Position numbers and translations under genes: made by a program. A stretch of 64,000 bases of DNA, taken from positions 186,001 to 250,000 of the forward strand of contig JBAIAA010000434.1 in assembly GCA_037893245.1 (NCBI GenBank). The letters are read 5' to 3'. A model generated the notes under the pieces. The model saw only the letters and a program-made list of their open reading frames with translations, did no database searches and was not told the origin of the DNA. Positions 12,518-25,800 of the stretch are shown here, piece after piece (positions within the stretch are counted from its first letter, which is position 1; every line of letters begins with the position of its first letter). The DNA comes from Crossaster papposus. Its lineage: Eukaryota; Echinodermata; Asteroidea; Velatida; Solasteridae.

Positions 12518-12743
12518 GCAAACTTCTTTCCCTTTACATATTTCTTATGCACACTTCTTTCCATTTACATATTTCTTATGCACACTTCTTTCCCTTTACA
12601 TATTTCTTATGCAAACTTCTTTCCCTTTACATATTTCTTATGCACACTTCTTTCCATTTACATATTTCTTATGCACACTTCTTTCCCTTTACATATTTCT
12701 TATGCACACTTCTTTCCCTTTACATATTTCTTATGCGCACTTC
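12518..12743 (+). repeat. Variant module, third copy (GCAAAC, CCATTTAC, GCGCAC)
   Basis: GCAAAC at 12,518 and 12,611, CCATTTAC near 12,561 and 12,654, and GCGCAC at 12,735, with the 217-bp span kept. It lies upstream of the triad at 13,223, whereas the second copy lies upstream of the triad at 11,540. Confidence 0.88.
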
Positions 12744-13222
12744 TTTCCCTTTACATATTTCTTATGCACACTTCTTTCCCTTTACATATTTCTTATGCAC
12801 ACTTCTTTCCCTTTACATATTTCTTATGCACACTTCTTTCCCTTTACATATTTCTTATGCACACTTCTTTCCCTTTACATATTTCTTATGCACACTTCTT
12901 TCCCTTTACATATTTCTTATGCACACTTCTTTCCCTTTACATATTTCTTATGCACACTTCTTTCCCTTTACATATTTCTTATGCACACTTCTTTCCCTTT
13001 ACATATTTCGTATGCACGCTTCTTTCCCTTTACATATTTCTTATGCACACTTCTTTCCCTTTACATATTTCTTATGCACACTTCTTTCCCTTTATTATTT
13101 CTTATGCACACTTCTTTCCCTTTACATATTTCTTATGCACACTTCTTTCCCTTTACATATTTCTTATGCACACTTCTTTCCCTTTACATATTTCTTATGC
13201 ACACTTCTTTCCCTTTACATAT

Positions 13223-13467
13223 TTAACTCGAGGGCTTGTTCCCACATCATGTGTTTATTTCTTATGCACACTTCTTTCCCTTTACATATTTAACTCGAGG
13301 GCTTGTTCCCACATCATGTGTTTATTTCTTATGCACACTTCTTTCCCTTTACATATTTCTTATGCACACTTCTTTCCCTTTACATATTTCTTATGCACAC
13401 TTCTTTCCCTTTACATATTTAACTCGAGGGCTTGTTCCCACATCATGTGTTTATTTCTTATGCACAC
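13223..13467 (+). repeat. Cassette triad (13223, 13290, 13419) plus truncated unit
   Basis: This is a copy of the triad at 7,072 at an offset of 6,151 bp, with spacing of 67 and 129 bp and a truncated unit at 13,455-13,467. It lacks the private TTTCGTATG change of the earlier copy. Confidence 0.92.
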
Positions 13468-14924
13468 TTCTTATGCACACTTCTTTCCCTTTACATATTT
13501 CTTATGCACACTTCTTTCCCTTTACATATTTCTTATGCACACTTCTTTCCCTTTACATATTTCTTATGCACACTTTTTTCCCTTTACATATTTCTTATGC
13601 ACACTTCTTTCCCTTTACATATTTCTTATGCACACTTCTTTCCCTTTACATATTTCTTATGCACACTTCTTTCACTTTACATATTTCTTATGCACACTTC
13701 TTTCCCTTTACATTCTTCTTATGCACACTTCTTTCCCTTTACATATTTCTTATGCACACTTCTTTCACTTTACATATTTCTTATGCACACTTCTTTCCCT
13801 TTACATATTTCTTATGCACACTTCTTTCCCTTTACATATTTCTTATGCAAACTTCTTTCCCTTTACATATTTCTTATGCACACTTCTTTCCATTTACATA
13901 TTTCTTATGCACACTTCTTTCCCTTTACATATTTCTTATGCACACTTCTTTCCCTTTACATATTTCTTATGCACACTTCTTTCCCTTTACATATTTCTTA
14001 TGCACACTTCTTTCCCTTTACATATTTCTTATGCAAACTTCTTTCCCTTTACATATTTCTTATGCACACTTCTTTCTCTTTACATATTTCTTATGCACAC
14101 TTCTTTCCCTTTACATATTTCTTATGCACACTTCTTTCCCTTTACATATTTCTTATGCACACTTCTTTCCCTTTACATATTTCTTATGCACACTTCTTTC
14201 CCTTTACATATTTCTTATGCACACTTCTTTCCCTTTACATATTTCTTATGCACACTTCTTTCCCTTTACATATTTCTTATGCACACTTCTTTCCCTTTAC
14301 ATATTTCTTATGCACACTTCTTTCCCTTTACATATTTCTTATGCACACTTCTTTCCCTTTACATATTTCTTATGCACACTTCTTTCCCTTTACATACTTC
14401 TTATGCACACTTCTTTCCCTTTACATATTTCTTATGCACACTTCTTTCCCTTTACATATTTCTTATGCAAACTTCTTTCCCTTTACATATTTCTTATGCA
14501 CACTTCTTTCCCTTTACATATTTCTTATGCACACTTCTTTCCCTTTACATATTTCTTATGCACACTTCTTTCCCTTTACATATTTCTTATGCACACTTCT
14601 TTCCCTTTACATATTTCTTATGCACACTTCTTTCCCTTTACATATTTCTTATGCTCACTTCTTTCCCTTTACATATTTCTTATGCACACTTCTTTCCCTT
14701 TACATATTTCTTATGCACACTTCCTTCCCTTTACATATTTCTTATGCACACTTCTTTCCCTTTACATATTTCTTATGCACACTTCTTTCCCTTTACATAT
14801 TTCTTATGCACACTTCTTTCCCTTTACATATTTCTTATGCACACTTCTTTCCCTTTACATATTTCTTATGCACACTTCTTTCCCTTTACATATTTCTTAT
14901 GCACACTTCTTTCCCTTTACATTT

Positions 14925-15249
14925 TTAACTCGAGGGCTTGTTCCCACATCATGTGTTTATTTCTTATGCACACTTCTTTCCCTTTACATATTTCTTATGC
15001 ACACTTCTTTCCCTTTACATATTTCTTATGCACACTTCTTTCCCTTTACATATTTCTTATGCACACTTCTTTCCCTTTACATTTTTAACTCGAGGGCTTG
15101 TTCCCACATCATGTGTTTATTTCTTATGCACACTTCTTTCCCTTTACATATTTCTTATGCACACTTCTTTCCCTTTACATATTTCTTATGCACACTTCTT
15201 TCCCTTTACATATTTAACTCGAGGGCTTGTTCCCACATCATGTGTTTAT
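14925..15249 (+). repeat. Cassette group (14925, 15085, 15214)
   Basis: This is a copy of the group at 8,805 at an offset of 6,120 bp. Spacings are the same 160 and 129 bp, and the same ACATTT ends precede the first two cassettes. The offset has fallen by one 31-bp unit. The shared CTTCCTTCCC variant (8,571 and 14,722) is still at 6,151, so the unit was gained or lost between there and 14,925. Confidence 0.92.
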
Positions 15250-15868
15250 TTCTTATGCACACTTCTTTCCCTTTACATATTTCTTATGCACACTTCTTTC
15301 CCTTTACATATTTCTTATGCACACTTCTTTCCCTTTACATATTTATTATGCACACTTCTTTCCCTTTACATATTTCTTATGCACACTTCTTTCCCTTTAC
15401 ATATTTCTTATGCACACTTCTTTCCCTTTACATATTTCTTATGCACACTTCTTTCCCTTTACATATTTCTTATGCACACTTCTTTCCCTTTACATATTTC
15501 TTATGCACACTTCTTTCCCTTTACATATTTCTTATGCACACTTCTTTCCCTTTACATATTTCTTATGCACACTTCTTTCCCTTTACATATTTCTTATGCA
15601 CACTTCTTTCCCTTTACATATTTATTATGCACACTTCTTTCCCTTTACATATTTCTTATGCACACTTCTTTCCCTTTATTATTTCTTATGCACACTTCTT
15701 TCCCTTTACATATTTCTTATGCACACTTCTTTCCCTTTACATATTTCTTATGCACACTTCTTTCCCTTTACATATTTCTTATGCACACTTTTTTCCCTTT
15801 AAATATTTCTTATGCACACTTCTTTCCCTTTACATATTTCTTATGCACACTTCTTTCCCTTTACATAT

Positions 15869-16100
15869 TTAACTCGAGGGCTTGTTCCCACATCATGTGT
15901 TTATTTCTTATGCACACTTCTTTCCCTTTACATATTTAACTCGAGGGCTTGTTCCCACATCATGTGTTTATTTCTTATGCACACTTCTTTCCCTTTACAT
16001 ATTTCTTATGCACTCTTCTTTCCCTTTACATATTTCTTATGCACACTTCTTTCCCTTTACATATTTAACTCGAGGGCTTGTTCCCACATCATGTGTTTAT
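15869..16100 (+). repeat. Cassette triad (15869, 15936, 16065)
   Basis: This is a copy of the triad at 9,749, offset 6,120 bp, sharing the GCACTCTTC unit (16,011). No truncated unit follows. Confidence 0.92.
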
Positions 16101-16596
16101 TTCTTATGCACACTTCTTTCCCTTTACATATTTCTTATGCACACTTCTTTCCCTTTACATATTTCTTATGCACACTTCTTTCCCTTTACATATTTCTTAT
16201 GCACACTTCTTTCCCTTTACATATTTCTTATGCACACTTCTTTCCCTTTACATATTTCTTATGCACACTTCTTTCCCTTTACATATTTCTTATGCACACT
16301 TCTTTCACTTTACATATTTCTTATGCACACTTCTTTCCCTTTACATATTTCTTATGCACACTTCTTTCCCTTTACATATTTCTTATGCACACTTCTTTCC
16401 CTTTACATATTTCTTATGCACACTTCTTTCTCTTTACATATTTCTTATGCACACTTCTTTCCCTTTACATATTTCTTATGCAAACTTCATTCCCTTTACA
16501 TATTTCTTATGCACACTTCTTTCCCTTTACATATTTCTTATGCACACTTCTTTCCCTTTACATATTTCTTATGCACACTTCTTTCCCTTTACATAT

Positions 16597-16699
16597 TTAA
16601 CTCGAGGGCTTGTTCCCACATCATGTGTTTGTTTCTTATGCACACTTCTTTCCCTTTACATATTTAACTCGAGGGCTTGTTCCCACATCATGTGTTTAT
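16597..16699 (+). repeat. Cassette doublet (16597, 16664)
   Basis: This is a copy of the doublet at 10,477, offset 6,120 bp, including the GTTTGT end of the first cassette. The shared block ends soon after this. The following units do not show the GCAAAC module seen after 10,544. Confidence 0.92.
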
Positions 16700-17753
16700 T
16701 TCTTATGCACACTTCTTTCCCTTTACATATTTCTTATGCACACTTCTTTCCCTTTACATATTTCTTATGCACACTTCTTTCCCTTTACATATTTCTTATG
16801 CACACTTATTTCCCTTTACATATTTCTTATGCACACTTCTTTCCCTTTACATATTTCTTATGCAAACTTCTTTCCTTTTACATATTTCTTATGCACACTT
16901 CTTTCCCTTTACATATTTCTTATGCACACTTCTTTCCCTTTACATATTTCTTATGCACACTTCTTTCCCTTTACATATTTCTTATGCACACTTCTTTCCC
17001 TTTACATATTTCTTATGCACACTTCTTTCCCTTTACATATTTCTTATGCACACTTCTTTCTCTTTACATATTTCTTATGCACACTTCTTTCCCTTTACAT
17101 ATTTCTTATGCACACTTCTTTCCCTTTACATATTTCTTATGCACACTTCTTTCCCTTTACATATTTCTTATGCACACTTCTTTCCCTTTACATATTTCTT
17201 ATGCACACTTCTTTCCCTTTACATATTTCTTATGCACAATTCTTTCCCTTTACATATTTCTTATGCACACTTCTTTCCCTTTACATATTTCTTATGCACA
17301 CTTCTTTCCCTTTACATATTTCTTATTCACACTTCTTTCCCTTTACATATTTCTTATGCACACTTCTTTCCCTTTACATATTTCTTATGCACACTTCTTT
17401 CCCTTTACATATTTCTTATGCACACTTCTTTCCCTTTACATATTTCTTATGCACACTTCTTTCCCTTTACATATTTCGTATGCACACTTCTTTCCCTTTA
17501 CATATTTCTTATGCACACTTCTTTCCCTTTACATATTTCTTATGCACACTTCTTTCCCTTTACATATTTCTTATGCACACTTCTTTCCCTTTACATATTT
17601 CTTATGCACACTTCTTTCCCTTTACATATTTCTTATGCACACTTCTTTCCCTTTACATATTTCTTATGCACACTTCTTTCCCTTTACATATTTCTTATGC
17701 ACACTTCTTTCCCTTTACATATTTCTTATGCACACTTCTTTCCCTTTACATAT

Positions 17754-17855
17754 TTAACTCGAGGGCTTGTTCCCACATCATGTGTTGTTTCTTATGCACA
17801 CTTCTTTCCCTTTACATATTTAACTCGAGGGCTTGTTCCCACATCATGTGTTTAT
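17754..17855 (+). repeat. Cassette doublet (17754 shortened, 17820 intact)
   Basis: The first cassette (17,754-17,788) is 35 bp, its end reading GTGTTGTTTC instead of GTGTTTATTTC. The second (17,820-17,855) is intact. This is the last cassette pair before the uniform core. Confidence 0.9.
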
Positions 17856-19120
17856 TTCTTATGCACACTTCTTTCCCTTTACATATTTCTTATGCACACT
17901 TCTTTCCTTTACATATTTCTTATGCACACTTCTTTCCCTTTACATATTTCTTATGCACACTTCTTTTCCCTTTACATATTTCTTATGCACACTTCTTTCC
18001 CTTTACATATTTCTTATGCACACTTCTTTCCCTTTACATATTTCTTATGCACACTTCTTTCCCTTTACATATTTCTTATGCACACTTCTTTCCCTTTACA
18101 TATTTCTTATGCACACTTCTTTCCCTTTACATATTTCTTATGCACACTTCTTTCCCTTTACATATTTCTTATGCACACTTCTTTCCCTTTACATATTTCT
18201 TATGCACACTTCTTTCTCCTTTACATATTTCTTATGCACACTTCTTTCCCTTTACATATTTCTTATGCACACTTCTTTCCCTTTACATATTTCTTATGCA
18301 CACTTCTTTCCCTTTACATATTTCTTATGCACACTTCTTTCCCTTTACATATTTCTTATGCACACTTCTTTCCCTTTACATATTTCTTATGCACACTTCT
18401 TTCCCTTTACATATTTCTTATGCACACTTCTTTCCCTTTACATATTTCTTATGCACACTTCTTTCCCTTTACATATTTCTTATGCACACTTCTTTCCCTT
18501 TACATATTTCTTATGCACACTTCTTTCCCTTTACATATTTCTTATGCACACTTCTTTCCCTTTACATATTTCTTATGCACACTTCTTTCCCTTTACATAT
18601 TTCTTATGCACACTTCTTTCCCTTTACATATTTCTTATGCACACTTCTTTCCCTTTACATATTTCTTATGCACACTTCTTTCCCTTTACATATTTCTTAT
18701 GCACACTTCTTTCCCTTTACATATTTCTTATGCACACTTCTTTCCCTTTACATATTTCTTATGCACACTTCTTTCCCTTTACATATTTCTTATGCACACT
18801 TCTTTCCCTTTACATATTTCTTATGCACACTTCTTTCCCTTTACATATTTCGTATGCACACTTCTTTCCCTTTTACATATTTCTTATGCACACTTCTTTC
18901 CCTTTACATATTTCTTATGCACACTTCTTTCCCTTTACATATTTCTTATGCACACTTCTTTCCCTTTACATATTTCTTATGCACACTTCTTTCCCTTTAC
19001 ATATTTCTTATGCACACTTCTTTCCCTTTACATATTTCTTATGCACACTTCTTTCCCTTTACATATTTCTTATGCACACTTATTTCCCTTTACATATTTC
19101 TTATGCACACTTATTTCCCT
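17856..19120 (+). repeat. Transition zone between variant-rich and uniform array
   Basis: Substitution variants become rare: TTTCGTATG near 18,851, and CTTATTTCCC near 19,081 and 19,111. One-base indels appear in or beside homopolymers. One C is missing near 17,907, and single extra T bases occur near 17,965, 18,216 and 18,873. No cassette follows the one at 17,820 until a damaged copy at 33,512. Nothing other than the satellite is present. Confidence 0.8.
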
Positions 19121-19604
19121 TTACATATTTCTTATGCACACTTCTTTCCCTTTACATATTTCTTATGCACACTTCTTTCCCTTTACATATTTCTTATGCA
19201 CACTTCTTTCCCTTTACATATTTCTTATGCACACTTCTTTCCCTTTACATATTTCTTATGCACACTTCTTTCCCTTTACATATTTCTTATGCACACTTCT
19301 TTCCCTTTACATATTTCTTATGCACACTTCTTTCCCTTTACATATTTCTTATGCACACTTCTTTCCCTTTACATATTTCTTATGCACACTTCTTTCCCTT
19401 TACATATTTCTTATGCACACTTCTTTCCCTTTACATATTTCTTATGCACACTTCTTTCCCTTTACATATTTCTTATGCACACTTCTTTCCCTTTACATAT
19501 TTCTTATGCACACTTCTTTCCCTTTACATATTTCTTATGCACACTTCTTTCCCTTTACATATTTCTTATGCACACTTCTTTCCCTTTACATATTTCTTAT
19601 GCAC

Positions 19605-19633
19605 ACTTCTTTCCCTTCTTTCCCTTTACATAT
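19605..19633 (+). other. Unit with an internal 9-bp tandem duplication
   Basis: TTCTTTCCC is present twice in succession before TTTACATAT, making this unit 9 bp longer than normal. The surrounding units are perfect. Confidence 0.85.
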
Positions 19634-22600
19634 TTCTTATGCACACTTCTTTCCCTTTACATATTTCTTATGCACACTTCTTTCCCTTTACATATTTCTT
19701 ATGCACACTTCTTTCCCTTTACATATTTCTTATGCACACTTCTTTCCCTTTACATATTTCTTATGCACACTTCTTTCCCTTTACATATTTCTTATGCACA
19801 CTTCTTTCCCTTTACATATTTCTTATGCACACTTCTTTCCCTTTACATATTTCTTATGCACACTTCTTTCCCTTTACATATTTCTTATGCACACTTCTTT
19901 CCCTTTACATATTTCTTATGCACACTTCTTTCCCTTTACATATTTCTTATGCACACTTCTTTCCCTTTACATATTTCTTATGCACACTTCTTTCCCTTTA
20001 CATATTTCTTATGCACACTTCTTTCCCTTTACATATTTCTTATGCACACTTCTTTCCCTTTACATATTTCTTATGCACACTTCTTTCCCTTTACATATTT
20101 CTTATGCACACTTCTTTCCCTTTACATATTTCTTATGCACACTTCTTTCCCTTTACATATTTCTTATGCACACTTCTTTCCCTTTACATATTTCTTATGC
20201 ACACTTCTTTCCCTTTACATATTTCTTATGCACACTTCTTTCCCTTTACATATTTCTTATGCACACTTCTTTCCCTTTACATATTTCTTATGCACACTTC
20301 TTTCCCTTTACATATTTCTTATGCACACTTCTTTCCCTTTACATATTTCTTATGCACACTTCTTTCCCTTTACATATTTCTTATGCACACTTCTTTCCCT
20401 TTACATATTTCTTATGCACACTTCTTTCCCTTTACATATTTCTTATGCACACTTCTTTCCCTTTACATATTTCTTATGCACACTTCTTTCCCTTTACATA
20501 TTTCTTATGCACACTTCTTTCCCTTTACATATTTCTTATGCACACTTCTTTCCCTTTACATATTTCTTATGCACACTTCTTTCCCTTTACATATTTCTTA
20601 TGCACACTTCTTTCCCTTTACATATTTCTTATGCACACTTCTTTCCCTTTACATATTTCTTATGCACACTTCTTTCCCTTTACATATTTCTTATGCACAC
20701 TTCTTTCCCTTTACATATTTCTTATGCACACTTCTTTCCCTTTACATATTTCTTATGCACACTTCTTTCCCTTTACATATTTCTTATGCACACTTCTTTC
20801 CCTTTACATATTTCTTATGCACACTTCTTTCCCTTTACATATTTCTTATGCACACTTCTTTCCCTTTACATATTTCTTATGCACACTTCTTTCCCTTTAC
20901 ATATTTCTTATGCACACTTCTTTCCCTTTACATATTTCTTATGCACACTTCTTTCCCTTTACATATTTCTTATGCACACTTCTTTCCCTTTACATATTTC
21001 TTATGCACACTTCTTTCCCTTTACATATTTCTTATGCACACTTCTTTCCCTTTACATATTTCTTATGCACACTTCTTTCCCTTTACATATTTCTTATGCA
21101 CACTTCTTTCCCTTTACATATTTCTTATGCACACTTCTTTCCCTTTACATATTTCTTATGCACACTTCTTTCCCTTTACATATTTCTTATGCACACTTCT
21201 TTCCCTTTACATATTTCTTATGCACACTTCTTTCCCTTTACATATTTCTTATGCACACTTCTTTCCCTTTACATATTTCTTATGCACACTTCTTTCCCTT
21301 TACATATTTCTTATGCACACTTCTTTCCCTTTACATATTTCTTATGCACACTTCTTTCCCTTTACATATTTCTTATGCACACTTCTTTCCCTTTACATAT
21401 TTCTTATGCACACTTCTTTCCCTTTACATATTTCTTATGCACACTTCTTTCCCTTTACATATTTCTTATGCACACTTCTTTCCCTTTACATATTTCTTAT
21501 GCACACTTCTTTCCCTTTACATATTTCTTATGCACACTTCTTTCCCTTTACATATTTCTTATGCACACTTCTTTCCCTTTACATATTTCTTATGCACACT
21601 TCTTTCCCTTTACATATTTCTTATGCACACTTCTTTCCCTTTACATATTTCTTATGCACACTTCTTTCCCTTTACATATTTCTTATGCACACTTCTTTCC
21701 CTTTACATATTTCTTATGCACACTTCTTTCCCTTTACATATTTCTTATGCACACTTCTTTCCCTTTACATATTTCTTATGCACACTTCTTTCCCTTTACA
21801 TATTTCTTATGCACACTTCTTTCCCTTTACATATTTCTTATGCACACTTCTTTCCCTTTACATATTTCTTATGCACACTTCTTTCCCTTTACATATTTCT
21901 TATGCACACTTCTTTCCCTTTACATATTTCTTATGCACACTTCTTTCCCTTTACATATTTCTTATGCACACTTCTTTCCCTTTACATATTTCTTATGCAC
22001 ACTTCTTTCCCTTTACATATTTCTTATGCACACTTCTTTCCCTTTACATATTTCTTATGCACACTTCTTTCCCTTTACATATTTCTTATGCACACTTCTT
22101 TCCCTTTACATATTTCTTATGCACACTTCTTTCCCTTTACATATTTCTTATGCACACTTCTTTCCCTTTACATATTTCTTATGCACACTTCTTTCCCTTT
22201 ACATATTTCTTATGCACACTTCTTTCCCTTTACATATTTCTTATGCACACTTCTTTCCCTTTACATATTTCTTATGCACACTTCTTTCCCTTTACATATT
22301 TCTTATGCACACTTCTTTCCCTTTACATATTTCTTATGCACACTTCTTTCCCTTTACATATTTCTTATGCACACTTCTTTCCCTTTACATATTTCTTATG
22401 CACACTTCTTTCCCTTTACATATTTCTTATGCACACTTCTTTCCCTTTACATATTTCTTATGCACACTTCTTTCCCTTTACATATTTCTTATGCACACTT
22501 CTTTCCCTTTACATATTTCTTATGCACACTTCTTTCCCTTTACATATTTCTTATGCACACTTCTTTCCCTTTACATATTTCTTATGCACACTTCTTTCCC

Positions 22601-22640
22601 TTTACATATTTCTTATGCACACTTCTTTCCCTTTACATAT

Positions 22641-22664
22641 GCACACTTCTTTCCCTTTACATAT
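22641..22664 (+). other. Unit shortened by 7 bp
   Basis: ACATAT is followed directly by GCACAC, so the segment TTCTTAT is missing. The gap lies between two TAT triplets, as expected for a slippage deletion or a miscalled read. Confidence 0.85.
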
Positions 22665-22788
22665 TTCTTATGCACACTTCTTTCCCTTTACATATTTCTT
22701 ATGCACACTTCTTTCCCTTTACATATTTCTTATGCACACTTCTTTCCCTTTACATATTTCTTATGCACACTTCTTTCCCTTTACATAT

Positions 22789-22816
22789 TTCTTATGCACA
22801 CTTCTTTCCCTTCATT
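22789..22816 (+). other. Unit shortened by 3 bp with altered end
   Basis: This unit is 28 bp and ends CCCTTCATT instead of CCCTTTACATAT. It lies four perfect units after the previous irregular unit, so two errors or mutations cluster within 180 bp. Confidence 0.82.
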
Positions 22817-25800
22817 TTCTTATGCACACTTCTTTCCCTTTACATATTTCTTATGCACACTTCTTTCCCTTTACATATTTCTTATGCACACTTCTTTCCC
22901 TTTACATATTTCTTATGCACACTTCTTTCCCTTTACATATTTCTTATGCACACTTCTTTCCCTTTACATATTTCTTATGCACACTTCTTTCCCTTTACAT
23001 ATTTCTTATGCACACTTCTTTCCCTTTACATATTTCTTATGCACACTTCTTTCCCTTTACATATTTCTTATGCACACTTCTTTCCCTTTACATATTTCTT
23101 ATGCACACTTCTTTCCCTTTACATATTTCTTATGCACACTTCTTTCCCTTTACATATTTCTTATGCACACTTCTTTCCCTTTACATATTTCTTATGCACA
23201 CTTCTTTCCCTTTACATATTTCTTATGCACACTTCTTTCCCTTTACATATTTCTTATGCACACTTCTTTCCCTTTACATATTTCTTATGCACACTTCTTT
23301 CCCTTTACATATTTCTTATGCACACTTCTTTCCCTTTACATATTTCTTATGCACACTTCTTTCCCTTTACATATTTCTTATGCACACTTCTTTCCCTTTA
23401 CATATTTCTTATGCACACTTCTTTCCCTTTACATATTTCTTATGCACACTTCTTTCCCTTTACATATTTCTTATGCACACTTCTTTCCCTTTACATATTT
23501 CTTATGCACACTTCTTTCCCTTTACATATTTCTTATGCACACTTCTTTCCCTTTACATATTTCTTATGCACACTTCTTTCCCTTTACATATTTCTTATGC
23601 ACACTTCTTTCCCTTTACATATTTCTTATGCACACTTCTTTCCCTTTACATATTTCTTATGCACACTTCTTTCCCTTTACATATTTCTTATGCACACTTC
23701 TTTCCCTTTACATATTTCTTATGCACACTTCTTTCCCTTTACATATTTCTTATGCACACTTCTTTCCCTTTACATATTTCTTATGCACACTTCTTTCCCT
23801 TTACATATTTCTTATGCACACTTCTTTCCCTTTACATATTTCTTATGCACACTTCTTTCCCTTTACATATTTCTTATGCACACTTCTTTCCCTTTACATA
23901 TTTCTTATGCACACTTCTTTCCCTTTACATATTTCTTATGCACACTTCTTTCCCTTTACATATTTCTTATGCACACTTCTTTCCCTTTACATATTTCTTA
24001 TGCACACTTCTTTCCCTTTACATATTTCTTATGCACACTTCTTTCCCTTTACATATTTCTTATGCACACTTCTTTCCCTTTACATATTTCTTATGCACAC
24101 TTCTTTCCCTTTACATATTTCTTATGCACACTTCTTTCCCTTTACATATTTCTTATGCACACTTCTTTCCCTTTACATATTTCTTATGCACACTTCTTTC
24201 CCTTTACATATTTCTTATGCACACTTCTTTCCCTTTACATATTTCTTATGCACACTTCTTTCCCTTTACATATTTCTTATGCACACTTCTTTCCCTTTAC
24301 ATATTTCTTATGCACACTTCTTTCCCTTTACATATTTCTTATGCACACTTCTTTCCCTTTACATATTTCTTATGCACACTTCTTTCCCTTTACATATTTC
24401 TTATGCACACTTCTTTCCCTTTACATATTTCTTATGCACACTTCTTTCCCTTTACATATTTCTTATGCACACTTCTTTCCCTTTACATATTTCTTATGCA
24501 CACTTCTTTCCCTTTACATATTTCTTATGCACACTTCTTTCCCTTTACATATTTCTTATGCACACTTCTTTCCCTTTACATATTTCTTATGCACACTTCT
24601 TTCCCTTTACATATTTCTTATGCACACTTCTTTCCCTTTACATATTTCTTATGCACACTTCTTTCCCTTTACATATTTCTTATGCACACTTCTTTCCCTT
24701 TACATATTTCTTATGCACACTTCTTTCCCTTTACATATTTCTTATGCACACTTCTTTCCCTTTACATATTTCTTATGCACACTTCTTTCCCTTTACATAT
24801 TTCTTATGCACACTTCTTTCCCTTTACATATTTCTTATGCACACTTCTTTCCCTTTACATATTTCTTATGCACACTTCTTTCCCTTTACATATTTCTTAT
24901 GCACACTTCTTTCCCTTTACATATTTCTTATGCACACTTCTTTCCCTTTACATATTTCTTATGCACACTTCTTTCCCTTTACATATTTCTTATGCACACT
25001 TCTTTCCCTTTACATATTTCTTATGCACACTTCTTTCCCTTTACATATTTCTTATGCACACTTCTTTCCCTTTACATATTTCTTATGCACACTTCTTTCC
25101 CTTTACATATTTCTTATGCACACTTCTTTCCCTTTACATATTTCTTATGCACACTTCTTTCCCTTTACATATTTCTTATGCACACTTCTTTCCCTTTACA
25201 TATTTCTTATGCACACTTCTTTCCCTTTACATATTTCTTATGCACACTTCTTTCCCTTTACATATTTCTTATGCACACTTCTTTCCCTTTACATATTTCT
25301 TATGCACACTTCTTTCCCTTTACATATTTCTTATGCACACTTCTTTCCCTTTACATATTTCTTATGCACACTTCTTTCCCTTTACATATTTCTTATGCAC
25401 ACTTCTTTCCCTTTACATATTTCTTATGCACACTTCTTTCCCTTTACATATTTCTTATGCACACTTCTTTCCCTTTACATATTTCTTATGCACACTTCTT
25501 TCCCTTTACATATTTCTTATGCACACTTCTTTCCCTTTACATATTTCTTATGCACACTTCTTTCCCTTTACATATTTCTTATGCACACTTCTTTCCCTTT
25601 ACATATTTCTTATGCACACTTCTTTCCCTTTACATATTTCTTATGCACACTTCTTTCCCTTTACATATTTCTTATGCACACTTCTTTCCCTTTACATATT
25701 TCTTATGCACACTTCTTTCCCTTTACATATTTCTTATGCACACTTCTTTCCCTTTACATATTTCTTATGCACACTTCTTTCCCTTTACATATTTCTTATG

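Larger units (their letters stand above)
13050..16770 (+). repeat. Higher-order block, copy 2 of ~3.6-kb duplication
   Basis: This is the second copy of the block at about 6,900. Private differences here include ACATACTTC near 14,396, GCTCAC near 14,654, and TTTAAATAT near 15,801. The copies therefore diverged after duplication, and one unit was gained or lost between 14,722 and 14,925. Confidence 0.88.
1..17855 (+). repeat. Left domain: variant-rich array with higher-order repeats
   Basis: Units carry frequent single-base variants, roughly one every few units. Examples are CACTTTACA for CCCTTTACA, GCAAAC for GCACAC, GCGCAC, ATTCCTTATG, and a 30-bp unit ending TTTATTAT. There are 38 cassettes, mostly in doublets and triads. 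The same variants recur at fixed offsets, which shows that multi-kilobase blocks were duplicated and then diverged slightly. This pattern is expected of a real satellite evolving by unequal exchange. It contains no gene. Confidence 0.93.
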
